DNA of 64,000 bases from Pseudomonas abietaniphila (GTDB lineage Bacteria > Pseudomonadota > Gammaproteobacteria > Pseudomonadales > Pseudomonadaceae). Location: assembly GCF_900100795.1 (NCBI RefSeq), contig NZ_FNCO01000017.1, positions 1-64,000 of the forward strand. The letters are read 5' to 3'. Shown piece by piece: positions 54,453 to 63,392 of this stretch (its first letter is position 1; each line of letters begins with the position of its first letter). The translations under genes and the position numbers were made by a program. The notes beneath the pieces were generated by a model that worked only from the letters and a program-made list of their open reading frames with translations, was not told the origin of the DNA and did not search any database.

Positions 54453-57400
54453 AGATTCTCGCCATTCGCTTGAAAAACCTCGCCTCACTTGCAGGCCCGT
54501 TCGAACTGGATTTCACCGCCGAGCCTCTGGCCAGCGCAGGCCTGTTCGCCATCACCGGTCCGACCGGCGCGGGCAAAAGCACACTACTCGATGCCCTGTG
54601 CCTGGCGCTGTTCGGCGCGATCCCGCGGCTGAACGATGTCGGCCAGTCCAGGGTCCCGGAAATCGACGGCGACATCAGCACCAGCGATCCGCGTAACCTG
54701 CTGCGGCGCGGCACCGGCAGCGGTTACGCCGAGGTGGATTTCGTCGGCATCGACAAGCGTCGTTATCGTGCGCGCTGGGAAACCAACCGCGCCCGTGACA
54801 ACGCCACGAAAAAGCTTCAGGCCAGCCGTCAGACCCTGACCGATCTGGACAGCGAGCAGATTCTCAGCAGCCAGAACAAGACCGAATACAAGACCCTGCT
54901 CGAAGCCCGGCTGGGGCTTAATTTCGAGCAGTTCACACGCGCCGTGATGCTGGCGCAAAGCGAGTTCAGCGCGTTCCTCAAGGCCGACGATAAAGAGCGC
55001 AGCGAGCTGCTGGAAAAGCTCACGGACACCGCCATCTACAGCCAGCTCGGCCGTCGCGCGTTCAGCAAGAGCAAGGAAGCCGAGGAAACACTCAAAGCCC
55101 TGAATGCGCAGGCCGGCAACCTGACCCCGCTGGAGCCCGACCAGCGCGCCGAGCTCGAGCAACGCTTCGCTGACGCCCAGCAGCAACTGAAACAGGGGCA
55201 GGCTCAACTGCGCCAGCTGGAACTCAAACAGCAATGGCTGACGGAGCTGAACCGCCTGCGCGACAGCCACCAGGCGGCCAATGAAAAACTCATCGATGCG
55301 CAGCAGACCTGGGATAACCAGGCCGGCGACCGCCAGCAACTGGGCCAGCTCGAACGCCTTGCCCCACAGCGTCATCTGTTCGGTCAGCGCAAGAAGCTGG
55401 ACGCTCAACTCAGTCCGCTGACAGCGGTTATTCAGGCCCATGCTCAGCAACAGACAGAGGCTCAGGCCCGCCTGGACGCTCTGGAGACCCAGCTCGCCAG
55501 CGCGCTCACCGCGCTTCAACACGCACAGGAACACCAGCAAGCCAGCGCGCCGACACTGCGCGAGGCGTTCGAGCAGCAGGTTCAGCTCAACCATCTGAAT
55601 CAGGAACTGCAACAGGTCAGTGAGCAGGCTCGTGTGGCCGAGCAATCCAGCCACGACGGCCAGGTCCTGCTCAATGAAATGGGCGAGCAGCAACGGCAGG
55701 TCGAAGCCCGTCTGCAATCCATCGCCGAACACCTGCAGAACAGCGCAGCCCTCAGCTCACTCAGCCAGTCGTGGGACGCCTATCGACCCCGCCTGCAACA
55801 GATCGTGCTGGTCAGTTCGCGCCTGAACAAAGGCCGTGAAGAACTGCCCGCACTGGAGCAAGGGGCCACGCGGGCCGAACAGGCCCTGAGCGAACGCCGA
55901 AGCGCCTTGCAGGCACTGTATGACGATGCCCAGGTCAAGGCCGACGCCGTCAGTCAGGAGATCGAACGCCTCGGCACGCTGTTGCAGGAAAACCGTCAGC
56001 AGCACGCCGCCAGCGACTCGCTCGAGCGCCTGTGGCAGCGTCATCAGGACATCGCGACGCGCCTGCAGGACGTGCAGAACGGTCAGCAACAGGCCACCGA
56101 GCGCCGCGCGCAAGGCATCGCTCAGGGCCTGAAGCTCAAGGGTGAACACGAGGCCGCCGAGCAAGCGCTGAAGGTCACCGTCGAACTGCTGCAACGCCAG
56201 CGGCTGGCGCGCAGTGCAAGCGTGGAGCAATTGCGCGGGCAACTGGTGGATCAACAGCCGTGCCCGGTGTGCGGCAGCGAAGAGCATCCGTATCACCAGT
56301 CCGAAGCGTTGCTCGAGGCGCTGTCCGGGCATGACGACAGCGAAGAAACCCAGGCACGGCTGAAGGTCAGCCAGCTCAGCGAAAAGCTCGCTGAATTGCG
56401 CGCAGAAGTCGGTGAGCTGAACAACCAGTTGAAGGTCTCCAAACCGCAACTGGATCAGCTCAGCGAGCAGTTGCACAAGCTCACACCGGAACTGGAAGGC
56501 CATGCCCTGTATGCGCGATTGCTGGAGCAACCCGAGCACCTGCGTACTGACTGGCTGAGCGAGCGGCTGCACCAGCTGGCGCAGGAAATTCTCACCGCCG
56601 AGCAACGCCAGACCCGGCTGCTCAAGGTGCAGCGCGACGCCGAATCCTTGCAGCAGCAGGTTCAGGACGCGCGCGAGGCCAGTCAGCAGGCGATGAAACT
56701 GCTGGACGATCAACAGCGCAACATCTCCCTGGACAATCAGACGTTCGAAACCGCGCTGCAGGAATTCGAGCCGCTGTTGCCCGCCGAGAGCCTGTCGTCG
56801 TGGCGCGATTCGGCCACAGAAAGCTTTCTGCAGCTGGACAACGACATTGCCCGCCGCATCGAACAGTTGGGGCAACAGAAGGACGAACAACAGGAACACA
56901 GCGCGCGGGCACTGAAAATCGAGCGCGAGCAGATCACTCAAGAAGCTCGCCTGCACGAGCATCAGAAGCTGCAAAAACAGCTCGACGCCAGCCAGCAGCA
57001 ACAGCGGGTCGTTCAGCAACGCTTGCAGGAAATCCTCGGCGAACATGCCAGCGCCGAGCAGTGGCAACAGCACCTCGAACGCACTGTGGAGCAAGCGCGG
57101 CAAGCCCAGGCCACCACGACCGAGGCCTTGCAACTGGCCCGCAGCGAACTGATCAAGCTGAGCGCAGAGCTGGACAACGAAACTCAGCGCTTGCAAGGCC
57201 TGGAGCTGGAACTGGCCGAGCTCGGCGGGCAGATCAACGCGTGGCGCGGTCAGCACAGCGAACTGGACGACGCCGCACTGGACACCTTGCTGGGCATGAG
57301 CGATGACAGCGTCGGGCAATTGCGCCAGCGCTTGCAGCTGAGCGAAAAAGCCCTGGAGCAAGCCAGAGTGCTGGTGCAAGAGCGCGACGCTCAGCTGCAA

Positions 57401-58093
57401 CAGCATCAGGCGCAACACAGCGACATCGCGGATGGCGAGCAATTGGCGTCGGCGTTGACGGATGCGCAGAGCCTGTCCGCCACTCACGATCAGTTGTGTG
57501 CCGATTTGCGCGCGCAAATCAGTGAAGACGACCGTCGTCGCACTGCCAGCAGCGAATTGCAGGCGCGAATCGCCGCCGCCTATTCGGAGTTCCAGCGTTG
57601 GGGCCGGATCAATGCCTTGATAGGGTCGGCCACGGGCGACACCTTCCGCAAGATCGCCCAGACGTACAACCTAGATCTGCTGGTGCATCACGCCAACGCG
57701 CAGCTCAAACAACTGGTGCGGCGTTATCGCCTGAAGCGCGGCGGCAGCATGCTCGGCTTGCTGGTGATGGACACCGAAATGGGCGATGAGCTGCGTTCGG
57801 TGCATTCGTTGTCAGGCGGCGAAACCTTCCTGGTGTCGCTCGCCCTCGCACTCGGCCTGGCGTCCATGGCGTCCAGCACCTTGAAAATCGAGTCGCTGTT
57901 CATCGACGAAGGCTTCGGCAGCCTCGACCCCGAATCGCTGCAGCTGGCGATGGATGCCCTGGATGGCTTGCAGGCTCAAGGGCGCAAGGTGGGGGTGATT
58001 TCCCACGTACAGGAAATGCACGAGCGGATTCCGGTGCAGATTCAGGTGCGCCGCCAAGGCAATGGCCTGAGCACCGTGGAGGTCAGTGGATGA
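54449..58093 (+). CDS. sbcC: exonuclease subunit SbcC (Rad50 family ATPase)
   Basis: A 1214-residue SMC-like ATPase. Walker A is GPTGAGKSTLLDA near residues 33-45. Two Gln-rich coiled-coil arms (~180-590 and ~625-1040) flank a zinc hook CPVC at residues ~605-608. The C-terminal part has the signature LSGGETFLVSLALALGL near 1121 and Walker B SLFIDEGFGSLDPESL. Length exceeds E. coli SbcC (1048) because of the coil, as is usual in Pseudomonas. Confidence 0.97.
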   Translation: MKILAIRLKNLASLAGPFELDFTAEPLASAGLFAITGPTGAGKSTLLDALCLALFGAIPRLNDVGQSRVPEIDGDISTSDPRNLLRRGTGSGYAEVDFVGIDKRRYRARWETNRARDNATKKLQASRQTLTDLDSEQILSSQNKTEYKTLLEARLGLNFEQFTRAVMLAQSEFSAFLKADDKERSELLEKLTDTAIYSQLGRRAFSKSKEAEETLKALNAQAGNLTPLEPDQRAELEQRFADAQQQLKQGQAQLRQLELKQQWLTELNRLRDSHQAANEKLIDAQQTWDNQAGDRQQLGQLERLAPQRHLFGQRKKLDAQLSPLTAVIQAHAQQQTEAQARLDALETQLASALTALQHAQEHQQASAPTLREAFEQQVQLNHLNQELQQVSEQARVAEQSSHDGQVLLNEMGEQQRQVEARLQSIAEHLQNSAALSSLSQSWDAYRPRLQQIVLVSSRLNKGREELPALEQGATRAEQALSERRSALQALYDDAQVKADAVSQEIERLGTLLQENRQQHAASDSLERLWQRHQDIATRLQDVQNGQQQATERRAQGIAQGLKLKGEHEAAEQALKVTVELLQRQRLARSASVEQLRGQLVDQQPCPVCGSEEHPYHQSEALLEALSGHDDSEETQARLKVSQLSEKLAELRAEVGELNNQLKVSKPQLDQLSEQLHKLTPELEGHALYARLLEQPEHLRTDWLSERLHQLAQEILTAEQRQTRLLKVQRDAESLQQQVQDAREASQQAMKLLDDQQRNISLDNQTFETALQEFEPLLPAESLSSWRDSATESFLQLDNDIARRIEQLGQQKDEQQEHSARALKIEREQITQEARLHEHQKLQKQLDASQQQQRVVQQRLQEILGEHASAEQWQQHLERTVEQARQAQATTTEALQLARSELIKLSAELDNETQRLQGLELELAELGGQINAWRGQHSELDDAALDTLLGMSDDSVGQLRQRLQLSEKALEQARVLVQERDAQLQQHQAQHSDIADGEQLASALTDAQSLSATHDQLCADLRAQISEDDRRRTASSELQARIAAAYSEFQRWGRINALIGSATGDTFRKIAQTYNLDLLVHHANAQLKQLVRRYRLKRGGSMLGLLVMDTEMGDELRSVHSLSGGETFLVSLALALGLASMASSTLKIESLFIDEGFGSLDPESLQLAMDALDGLQAQGRKVGVISHVQEMHERIPVQIQVRRQGNGLSTVEVSG

Positions 58094-58689
58094 GCACCCT
58101 GCTCTATTCGTTCCGACGTTGCCCGTATGCCATGCGTGCGCGCATGGCAGTGGCGTATTCGGGCGTACCGGTTGAGTTGATTGAAGTCAGCCTCAAGGCC
58201 AAGCCACCGGAGATGCTCGAGCGCTCGCCCAAGGGCACCGTGCCGGTGCTGGTGTTGGATGACCAGGTGCTGGAACAGAGCCTGGACATCATGCGCTGGG
58301 CACTGGCCCAACATGACCCGGACGATTGGTCCATGGCCTCTGATCCGGAGGCGCAGCGGCAGATCGCTGACCTGATCGCGGAGAACGACACCGGTTTCAA
58401 GACCGATCTGGATCACTACAAATACGCCGTGCGCCATCCGGAATTCACTCAGGCCGAGTACCGCGCACGTGGGGAAGTGTTCCTGAATAAGCTGGAAGGT
58501 TTGTTGAGTGATCGCGACTTTCTGGTGACTGATCACCTGACGCTGGCAGACATTGCGCTGGCGCCTTTCGTGCGCCAGTTCTGCGGTGTCGATCCGGACT
58601 GGTTCTGGCAAGCGCCGTATCCAAGACTGCAGGGATGGCTCACGCGGTTTCTGGAGTCGGGGTTGTTCAAGCAGGCGATGAAGAAGTAG
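58090..58689 (+). CDS. glutathione S-transferase family protein
   Basis: A 199-residue protein. The thioredoxin-like N-terminal domain begins LYSFRRCPYAMRARMAVAYSGVPVELIEV and contains the CPYA active-site-like cysteine and the VPVLVLDDQVLEQSLDIM cis-Pro/Gln-Ser glutathione site. The C-terminal helical domain has HLTLADIALAPFVRQF. The ATG overlaps the sbcC stop (ATGA), so it is co-translated with sbcCD. Substrate unknown. Confidence 0.92.
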   Translation: MSTLLYSFRRCPYAMRARMAVAYSGVPVELIEVSLKAKPPEMLERSPKGTVPVLVLDDQVLEQSLDIMRWALAQHDPDDWSMASDPEAQRQIADLIAENDTGFKTDLDHYKYAVRHPEFTQAEYRARGEVFLNKLEGLLSDRDFLVTDHLTLADIALAPFVRQFCGVDPDWFWQAPYPRLQGWLTRFLESGLFKQAMKK

Positions 58690-58753
58690 ATACGGCACGC
58701 CCCGGCTCTCGTAGCCGCACGGCTTGCCGGCGGGGGCGTATTTGAGTTCGCCG

Positions 58754-59131
58754 TCAGAGTATTTTTCCGGCCAGCAACAGCTGAACAAACATCACCAAGA
58801 GCAATACGGCCCCCGTCACATTCGGAATAATGGCCCAACGTTTGAGGTGGATTGGCATGTTTTTAACATCGTCTGGGTCTACTAAGCCTTTGCGCGCATA
58901 CATTTTTGTGAACAACAATGCCCCCGTTGCCGTTGCGTACCTCCATTGACGCCCTTGCAACCCTAAATTCTGACGCTGTCGCCTGGAATCGATGATGATT
59001 TGGCAATTTCCCAACGCGTCTTCTATTTGCTCCAGCCTGAAGAGTGCGGCCCACAACGAGACCGCCCCATCGACAAGTAAGATAACCATGCTCAAAACCA
59101 TGCTCCAGTCCAGGATGAATTTAGCGTCCAT
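58754..59131 (-). CDS. small membrane protein, candidate immunity protein
   Basis: A 125-residue protein with an N-terminal helix (about residues 7-31, LDWSMVLSMVILLVDGAVSLWAALF) and a C-terminal one (~101-121, IIPNVTGAVLLLVMFVQLLLAG), with a basic loop between them. I know no family. Its ATG lies 11 bases inside the 3' end of the toxin-like gene, so the two are translated together. Base composition is less GC-rich than the neighbours. Position and topology fit an immunity protein against a membrane-acting toxin; this is inference. Confidence 0.7.
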   Translation of the reverse strand: MDAKFILDWSMVLSMVILLVDGAVSLWAALFRLEQIEDALGNCQIIIDSRRQRQNLGLQGRQWRYATATGALLFTKMYARKGLVDPDDVKNMPIHLKRWAIIPNVTGAVLLLVMFVQLLLAGKIL

Positions 59132-60089
59132 GGATTTCCTCGTATAACAGGATGGTTGAGTCTTCTCCCACCATCGATCCGATTTTTCCACCACCCCATG
59201 CTGTAACTGCTCCTGCCACTACGGCGCATGCAGCTAATATCATCCCGCCGGACGCGGCCCCCAGCCCAACGCAAACTGCTTCGCCCGCCAGTGTTCCAAC
59301 AGTTCCGCCAGCCCAGGAGCCTGCTATCCCCCCTGCCGTTTTCCCGGTTTCCACATATTTCGCCCTGGTACATTCCTCCGCTCGTCCCTTAGAACACGCC
59401 TCTTTGATCTCCAGCGCTCCAGCGCCCACGTCGAGGGCAATTCCTACATAAGCCCCTTTGCTCAATGCTCCTGCCAGTTTGGAAACACCTCTAACATTTT
59501 TCGCATACCCCCGGATCTCGCCCGTATGCAGATAACTCTTGCTGGAGATACCGAGTATTCGCTTCATCTTGCCATCCCTGCCGAGGCCCGACCCAAAGCG
59601 ACCAATTCCCTTGAGGTTGGCTTCAATACGGGTAAACAAGACACGGCGCTGTGCGAAGAACTCGTCGTTGGTCACACCACTAGCACGCCACCGCCGATGC
59701 AGCGCCTCGGTCTGCTTTAGCAAGTCCTCCAATTCCTTGAGATATTTGCTCCATACAGACGTGGTGGCTCCGATACCAATGGACCCATACGACATGATGC
59801 TCTGGATCATGTCGTAGTTATGCACCATCGCGTAGCTGGCGTCCCCTTCCACGCCAATCAGCGCGCCTCGAACGTCCGATGCCAATTGCATCAATTGGGT
59901 TTCTTCCGGAGTGCACAGATGAGTGGAGCCTTCACTCACTACCACTATCTCTCCCGGCATCACCACGCCGTTGCGAAGAAAAGGATTGAGTTGATCGAGT
60001 TTCGCGCGAGTGCTCGCGGGCAGAAGGTTATCGCGCATATGGTTGTAGATACGGATTTCGTCGTTAACGAAAGCGTAGGGTTGCGACAC
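59121..60089 (-). CDS. probable membrane-active toxin with C-terminal glycine-zipper
   Basis: About 322 residues. The N-terminal third (NDEIRIYNHMRDNLLPASTRAKLDQLNPFLRNGVVMPGEIVVVSEGS) resembles a LysM-like or cargo region; the middle is helical and basic. The C-terminal ~120 residues hold two long Gly/Ala-rich hydrophobic stretches (YVETGKTAGGIAGSWAGGT onward and MILAACAVVAGAVTAWGGGKIGSMVG), a pattern of pore-forming toxins. The start is GTG 60089 because AAAAGGAG is 6 bases upstream; the frame continues to ATG 60146 without such a site. There is no signal peptide, so export would need a contact or phage-like system; no vgrG, hcp or PAAR gene is in the window. Confidence 0.6.
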   Translation of the reverse strand: MSQPYAFVNDEIRIYNHMRDNLLPASTRAKLDQLNPFLRNGVVMPGEIVVVSEGSTHLCTPEETQLMQLASDVRGALIGVEGDASYAMVHNYDMIQSIMSYGSIGIGATTSVWSKYLKELEDLLKQTEALHRRWRASGVTNDEFFAQRRVLFTRIEANLKGIGRFGSGLGRDGKMKRILGISSKSYLHTGEIRGYAKNVRGVSKLAGALSKGAYVGIALDVGAGALEIKEACSKGRAEECTRAKYVETGKTAGGIAGSWAGGTVGTLAGEAVCVGLGAASGGMILAACAVVAGAVTAWGGGKIGSMVGEDSTILLYEEIHGR

Positions 60090-60108
60090 GTCAGGCTCCT
60101 TTTGCGTG

Positions 60109-60138
60109 AAAGGACTGCCGCCGCGCAGCGTCCTTTCC
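60109..60138. repeat. inverted repeat upstream of the toxin-like gene
   Basis: GAAAGGAC and GTCCTTTC arms around a GC-rich loop, just upstream of the ribosome site. It would lie in the leader, or include the alternative ATG codons, so it may affect translation. Confidence 0.45.
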
Positions 60139-60336
60139 ATTTCCATGGAAGCCGGACAGTAAGTTCAGAGCTTGGCGATGTCATTAAACAAACTGATGAA
60201 AAAGCCATAACTTCGAGATTTTCAGAAATGCCCTACATACGCAACTCAACGTCCCACCTGGCAGCATGGTTTGCTGGCGCGAGTGTCTTGGAATCGCTAT
60301 CGCCGAAAAGCCGCACTGCTACGTGGTATCCGGAGA

Positions 60337-60570
60337 TCACGCCATCGTGTTCAACTGAAAAACCAACGAAAACAACTCGCCGTGTTTCGGCGGCGGGTTG
60401 CCGGCGTTGAGCTGTTGCGCGCGCTGCATTTCGATGGCTTCGGCAACTTCGGTCTTGAATTCCATGCTGCGCGCCACACCGCCCACCGACCCTTCGCCGT
60501 GACCCAGCAACGAGCAGCCGTTGTTGATCAGGGCGAAAAACACGATCACCCAAAAATTCACGCCTCTCAC
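60337..60570 (-). CDS. small hypothetical protein with N-terminal hydrophobic segment
   Basis: A 77-residue protein. Residues 5-20 are hydrophobic (NFWVIVFFALINNGCSLLG) and contain a Cys, so it may be a lipoprotein or secreted peptide. A mostly polar helix follows. The GTG start overlaps the TGA of the upstream gene (GTGA), so the two are co-translated. No known family. Confidence 0.55.
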   Translation of the reverse strand: MRGVNFWVIVFFALINNGCSLLGHGEGSVGGVARSMEFKTEVAEAIEMQRAQQLNAGNPPPKHGELFSLVFQLNTMA

Positions 60571-60758
60571 GACGCACGCTCCTGCGTGTTGACAGCAGCA
60601 CGATCAAGTTTGACGACGGACGATTGAGCCGACACCGATGCCGGTGCAGTCAGTTGTGGATTCATGCTGGTAACGGTGACCACTGCAATGAAAACAACAT
60701 ACAACGCGATGGCGGTGTAAGCGCCGTGTTTAAGTGAATGAAGAATGGCAGTGGCCAT
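60567..60758 (-). CDS. small membrane protein
   Basis: A 63-residue protein with one transmembrane helix (about residues 13-30, YTAIALYVVFIAVVTVTSM) and a polar tail. GGAG lies 8 bases before the ATG. It forms a two-gene unit with the following small gene. Function unknown. Confidence 0.6.
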   Translation of the reverse strand: MATAILHSLKHGAYTAIALYVVFIAVVTVTSMNPQLTAPASVSAQSSVVKLDRAAVNTQERAS

Positions 60759-60943
60759 AACAGTTGCTCCAGGATGTTTCGTTTCTGGCGCCCAGAATGC
60801 CCGGAGTGACTATTAATGAAAAACGATGCGCAGCGATTCAAAAGATCGATTCGGTTGATTATTTAAGAACTTAATCAAGCCGATAGCGTAATGCCTTTTG
60901 TAGGAGCGCACGCCTACACAACAACACTATTAAGATGAAGGCA

Positions 60944-60980
60944 TAAAAAAATCCCCGTCGCTTATTCAGCAGACGGGGAC
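60944..60980 (-). terminator. intrinsic terminator for minus-strand transcription
   Basis: TCCCCGTC (60979-60972 on the minus strand) and GACGGGGA (60959-60952) form an 8-bp stem followed by seven T residues. It probably ends transcription from the small secreted protein gene at 61391. A TGTAGG/CCTACA palindrome lies downstream at 60899-60918. Confidence 0.8.
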
Positions 60981-60996
60981 CAAAGGGAGGGAATTC

Positions 60997-61101
60997 AACG
61001 CTTTCGCGAGCAAGCTCGCCGACATTTGATGCATGGCCTGACACGCAGTGGTCAGTGGGTCGCATCAACCTGTTAAAGGCGAATTTGCTCGCGAAAGCGT
61101 T
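60997..61101. repeat. REP-like inverted pair
   Basis: AACGCTTTCGCGAGCAAGCT (from 60997) is mirrored, with small differences, by a copy ending in TTGCTCGCGAAAGCGTT at 61101. Another variant of the REP family. It lies between the small secreted protein gene and its terminator. Confidence 0.85.
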
Positions 61102-61208
61102 CTTGCACTCGGAGCAGGTATAACAATTGAACCCGTTCACTTCTTACAAATCCATTCCCCGGTATCGTGTGCTTCGTTAACGGGGAATGGATTCACATCG
61201 AGTTCTAT

Positions 61209-61391
61209 TCATTGCTGGGTCTTATGATCCAGAGCCGCATAGAAGTTAGCACTTTGTTGCAAGTACTTCGGGGTGTAACTCTGGGTCGAGCTGACTTTTT
61301 TGTCTGTGACGTCGACACTGGCACTGGCGGGCAATGCAACAGTAGCGGAGATGGCAGACGCGGCGATGATGGAGAAGATATTGAAGTTCAT
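61209..61391 (-). CDS. small secreted protein
   Basis: About 60 residues: signal peptide MNFNIFSIIAASAISATVALPASA followed by a ~36-residue mature peptide (SVDVTDKKVSSTQSYTPKYLQQSANFYAALDHKTQQ) with no cysteine. ATG 61391 is preferred over 61424 because GAGG is 9 bases upstream and the signal begins there. Function unknown. Confidence 0.6.
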   Translation of the reverse strand: MNFNIFSIIAASAISATVALPASASVDVTDKKVSSTQSYTPKYLQQSANFYAALDHKTQQ

Positions 61392-61523
61392 GGGGTGTAC
61401 CTCGGTGTTGATGTTTCGTTTCAAGTCTTGACCGTCTAGGCCGTGGAATTAAAAGTACGCCCGAGGAGCTTTCAGAAAAAATCTTTTCTGGCACTAGCCC
61501 TTATCACCTGAATTAATACATGG

Positions 61524-61552
61524 CTCCAGCCCTTGATTTTCAAGGGCTGGAG
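61524..61552. terminator. strong hairpin beyond the lactonase gene
   Basis: CTCCAGCCCTTG and CAAGGGCTGGAG (61524-61535 and 61541-61552) form a perfect 12-bp stem with a 5-base loop. There is no T tract on the minus strand, so termination by this hairpin alone is uncertain. Confidence 0.55.
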
Positions 61553-61580
61553 CCTGCGTCAACGTGTCACTTGCCAGCCG

Positions 61581-62747
61581 TCACGGCTTCAAAAAACGGA
61601 AATCCGAGGGGGAATCGAAGTCGACTTTCTGCACGGTGTCGCCCAACACACCGGTTTTGGGGTCCACACGGACCGTCACGATCTGGTTGCTCTTCTGGTT
61701 CGCAATCAGCACGAAATGACCGCTAGGGTCGAAGCTGAACTCACGAGGCTCCTTGCCTTCCACCGAGCGGCGCTGGATTTCCTTCAACTGGCCAGTGCCC
61801 GAATTGATGCTGAAGACCAGCAGTTCGTTGACCTCGCCCCGATTGGCGACGTAAAGGAACTTGCCATCCGGCGAGGTGTGCAAGCCACCGGCTGCGCGGT
61901 ATTGCTGACCGTCTTTATTGGCCAGGTCCACCAACGCCGTGCGCTTGAACACGCCATCGTGGTAATCGAACACCGCCACCTGCGCGCTCATTTCCATGGT
62001 CAGCCACGCGTGCTTGCCGTCCTTGCTGAACAGCAAGTGACGTGGACCGCTCCCCGGCGGCAGGTCAACCGATGGCGCTTTGGCGGGTGTCAGGGGTTGG
62101 GTTTTCTTGCCGTCGTAGTTGAAGACGAACATCTTGTCGGCGCCCAGGTCCATGGCGATCAGGTACTTGCCATCGGGGGTCGGCACGGCGGCATGCACGT
62201 GGGATGACGCCTGGCGTTCCGGGTTGACCTTGCTGGCTTCGTGCGTCGCAGTCTGCGCGACGGCAGACAGCTTGCCATCCTTGCCGACCGGCACGACCGC
62301 CAGAGAACCGCCCGGATCGGGGTGTACGGCGTAGTTGGCCACGAACAGGAAGCGCCCATCCAGACTCAGGTTCGAATGCGTCGGCTCTTCACCCTTGCTC
62401 TCGATCTGGTTGATGAACGACACCGCGTGGGTCTTGGGGTCGATGGAGAAGCTGCTGACCTTGCCGACGACGTCCGTCTGACCGGGACCGTTCTCGTTGA
62501 CCGCAAACAGGTGGCGCTGGTCTTTGGAGAGGGTCAACCAGGACGGGTTTTCGCTTTTGATCACCTGACGTGGCTTCGCTTCGAGCTGGCCGGTCTGGGT
62601 GTTGAAGCCATAACGATAGATGCCTTCGCTGGCGCCAGCGGTGTAGGCACCCACCAGTACGTCGTAGTCGGTCATGGATTTCGCCTGAACGGAAACAGCG
62701 GTGAGGCTGCTGGCAAGCACCAGCCACGGCAGGAGTCTTGGGGTCAT
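61581..62747 (-). CDS. periplasmic lactonase (beta-propeller, Pgl/YbhE family)
   Basis: A 388-residue seven-bladed propeller with signal peptide (MTPRLLPWLVLASSLTAVSVQA). Family motifs include VLVGAYTAGASEGIYRYGFN, ENPSWLTLSKDQRHLFAVNE, ASSHVHAAVPTPDGKYLIAMDLGADK, GSGPRHLLFSKDGKHAWLTME and EPREFSFDPSGHFVLIANQKSN. Cytoplasmic relatives are 6-phosphogluconolactonases; the signal peptide suggests that this one acts on a lactone in the periplasm, as in periplasmic glucose oxidation. Substrate is inferred. Confidence 0.88.
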   Translation of the reverse strand: MTPRLLPWLVLASSLTAVSVQAKSMTDYDVLVGAYTAGASEGIYRYGFNTQTGQLEAKPRQVIKSENPSWLTLSKDQRHLFAVNENGPGQTDVVGKVSSFSIDPKTHAVSFINQIESKGEEPTHSNLSLDGRFLFVANYAVHPDPGGSLAVVPVGKDGKLSAVAQTATHEASKVNPERQASSHVHAAVPTPDGKYLIAMDLGADKMFVFNYDGKKTQPLTPAKAPSVDLPPGSGPRHLLFSKDGKHAWLTMEMSAQVAVFDYHDGVFKRTALVDLANKDGQQYRAAGGLHTSPDGKFLYVANRGEVNELLVFSINSGTGQLKEIQRRSVEGKEPREFSFDPSGHFVLIANQKSNQIVTVRVDPKTGVLGDTVQKVDFDSPSDFRFLKP

Positions 62748-62853
62748 TGGGGCATTCTCTTTTTGAAATTGTTGGCGCGGTAAACGCGAGAATCAGGTCT
62801 ATGACAGCGGTTTCAGCGCAGTAGTTGCCTGGCCTCAACACTGCAGGAAGGAA

Positions 62854-63153
62854 TCAGCCCTGCTCGCCTTCCTCATCCTCATCACGCGCGGAGAAGCCGC
62901 TCAAGACAACGATGCGGTGATCGGCATTGCCGTCGTTGATGACCCAACTCTGCAGTTCGCTGTCGAACTCGGCAGAATCGATTTGCGCCAGCGAGAATCG
63001 CCAGACCTTGCGTTCGCGTCCGTCCATGCTTTCGATTTGCAGCATTTCGTCCAGCCTGAACTCGTAGGAGTGAAGGCCGTCGATCTGCAGCATGCTGTGA
63101 GACGTCAGTGCAGTATGCAGCGCGGTGCGCAGGGTTTCGGGGGTGTCGGTCAT
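62854..63153 (-). CDS. small conserved hypothetical protein
   Basis: A 99-residue acidic cytoplasmic protein (TDTPETLRTALHTALTSHSMLQIDGLHSYEF...ending DEDEEGEQG). No signal or membrane helix. Its single domain seems strand-rich in the middle. I do not recognise a function. Confidence 0.75.
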   Translation of the reverse strand: MTDTPETLRTALHTALTSHSMLQIDGLHSYEFRLDEMLQIESMDGRERKVWRFSLAQIDSAEFDSELQSWVINDGNADHRIVVLSGFSARDEDEEGEQG

Positions 63154-63245
63154 GGCAGTCGTTCGCGTAGGTTAAAGCGCGAATGATAGGACAAAAGCCG
63201 CCATCGCGGCGTGCGCCCAGGTTAAGCAACGCTGCATACACCTCT

Positions 63246-63331
63246 GTGGGAGCGAATTTATTCGCGAGAGGTCGGTGCATCCAATGAAGATCCATCGTCT
63301 GGGCCCTCTTCGCGAATGAATTCGCTCCCAC
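63246..63331. repeat. REP-like inverted pair
   Basis: Forward core at 63246-63267 and reverse core at 63310-63331, 42 bases apart. It fills the gap between the small conserved gene and the MFS gene. Confidence 0.9.
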
Positions 63332-63392
63332 AGATTCGGTGCTCGGCAACATTTACCCTGCCGCGCTCAAGCTCGCTCCCATCGGTTTCTTT

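Noticed and set aside
55757..57517. Leu/Gln-rich open frame opposite sbcC
   Set aside because: It mirrors the coiled-coil codons of sbcC; no start signal or domain.
60233..60607. 124-residue minus-strand frame
   Set aside because: It is out of frame with the coupled small gene at 60570-60337, which has the GTGA overlap and a hydrophobic N-terminus.
60871..61140. 89-residue open frame on the minus strand
   Set aside because: It covers a REP pair and a terminator hairpin, and has no clear ribosome site.
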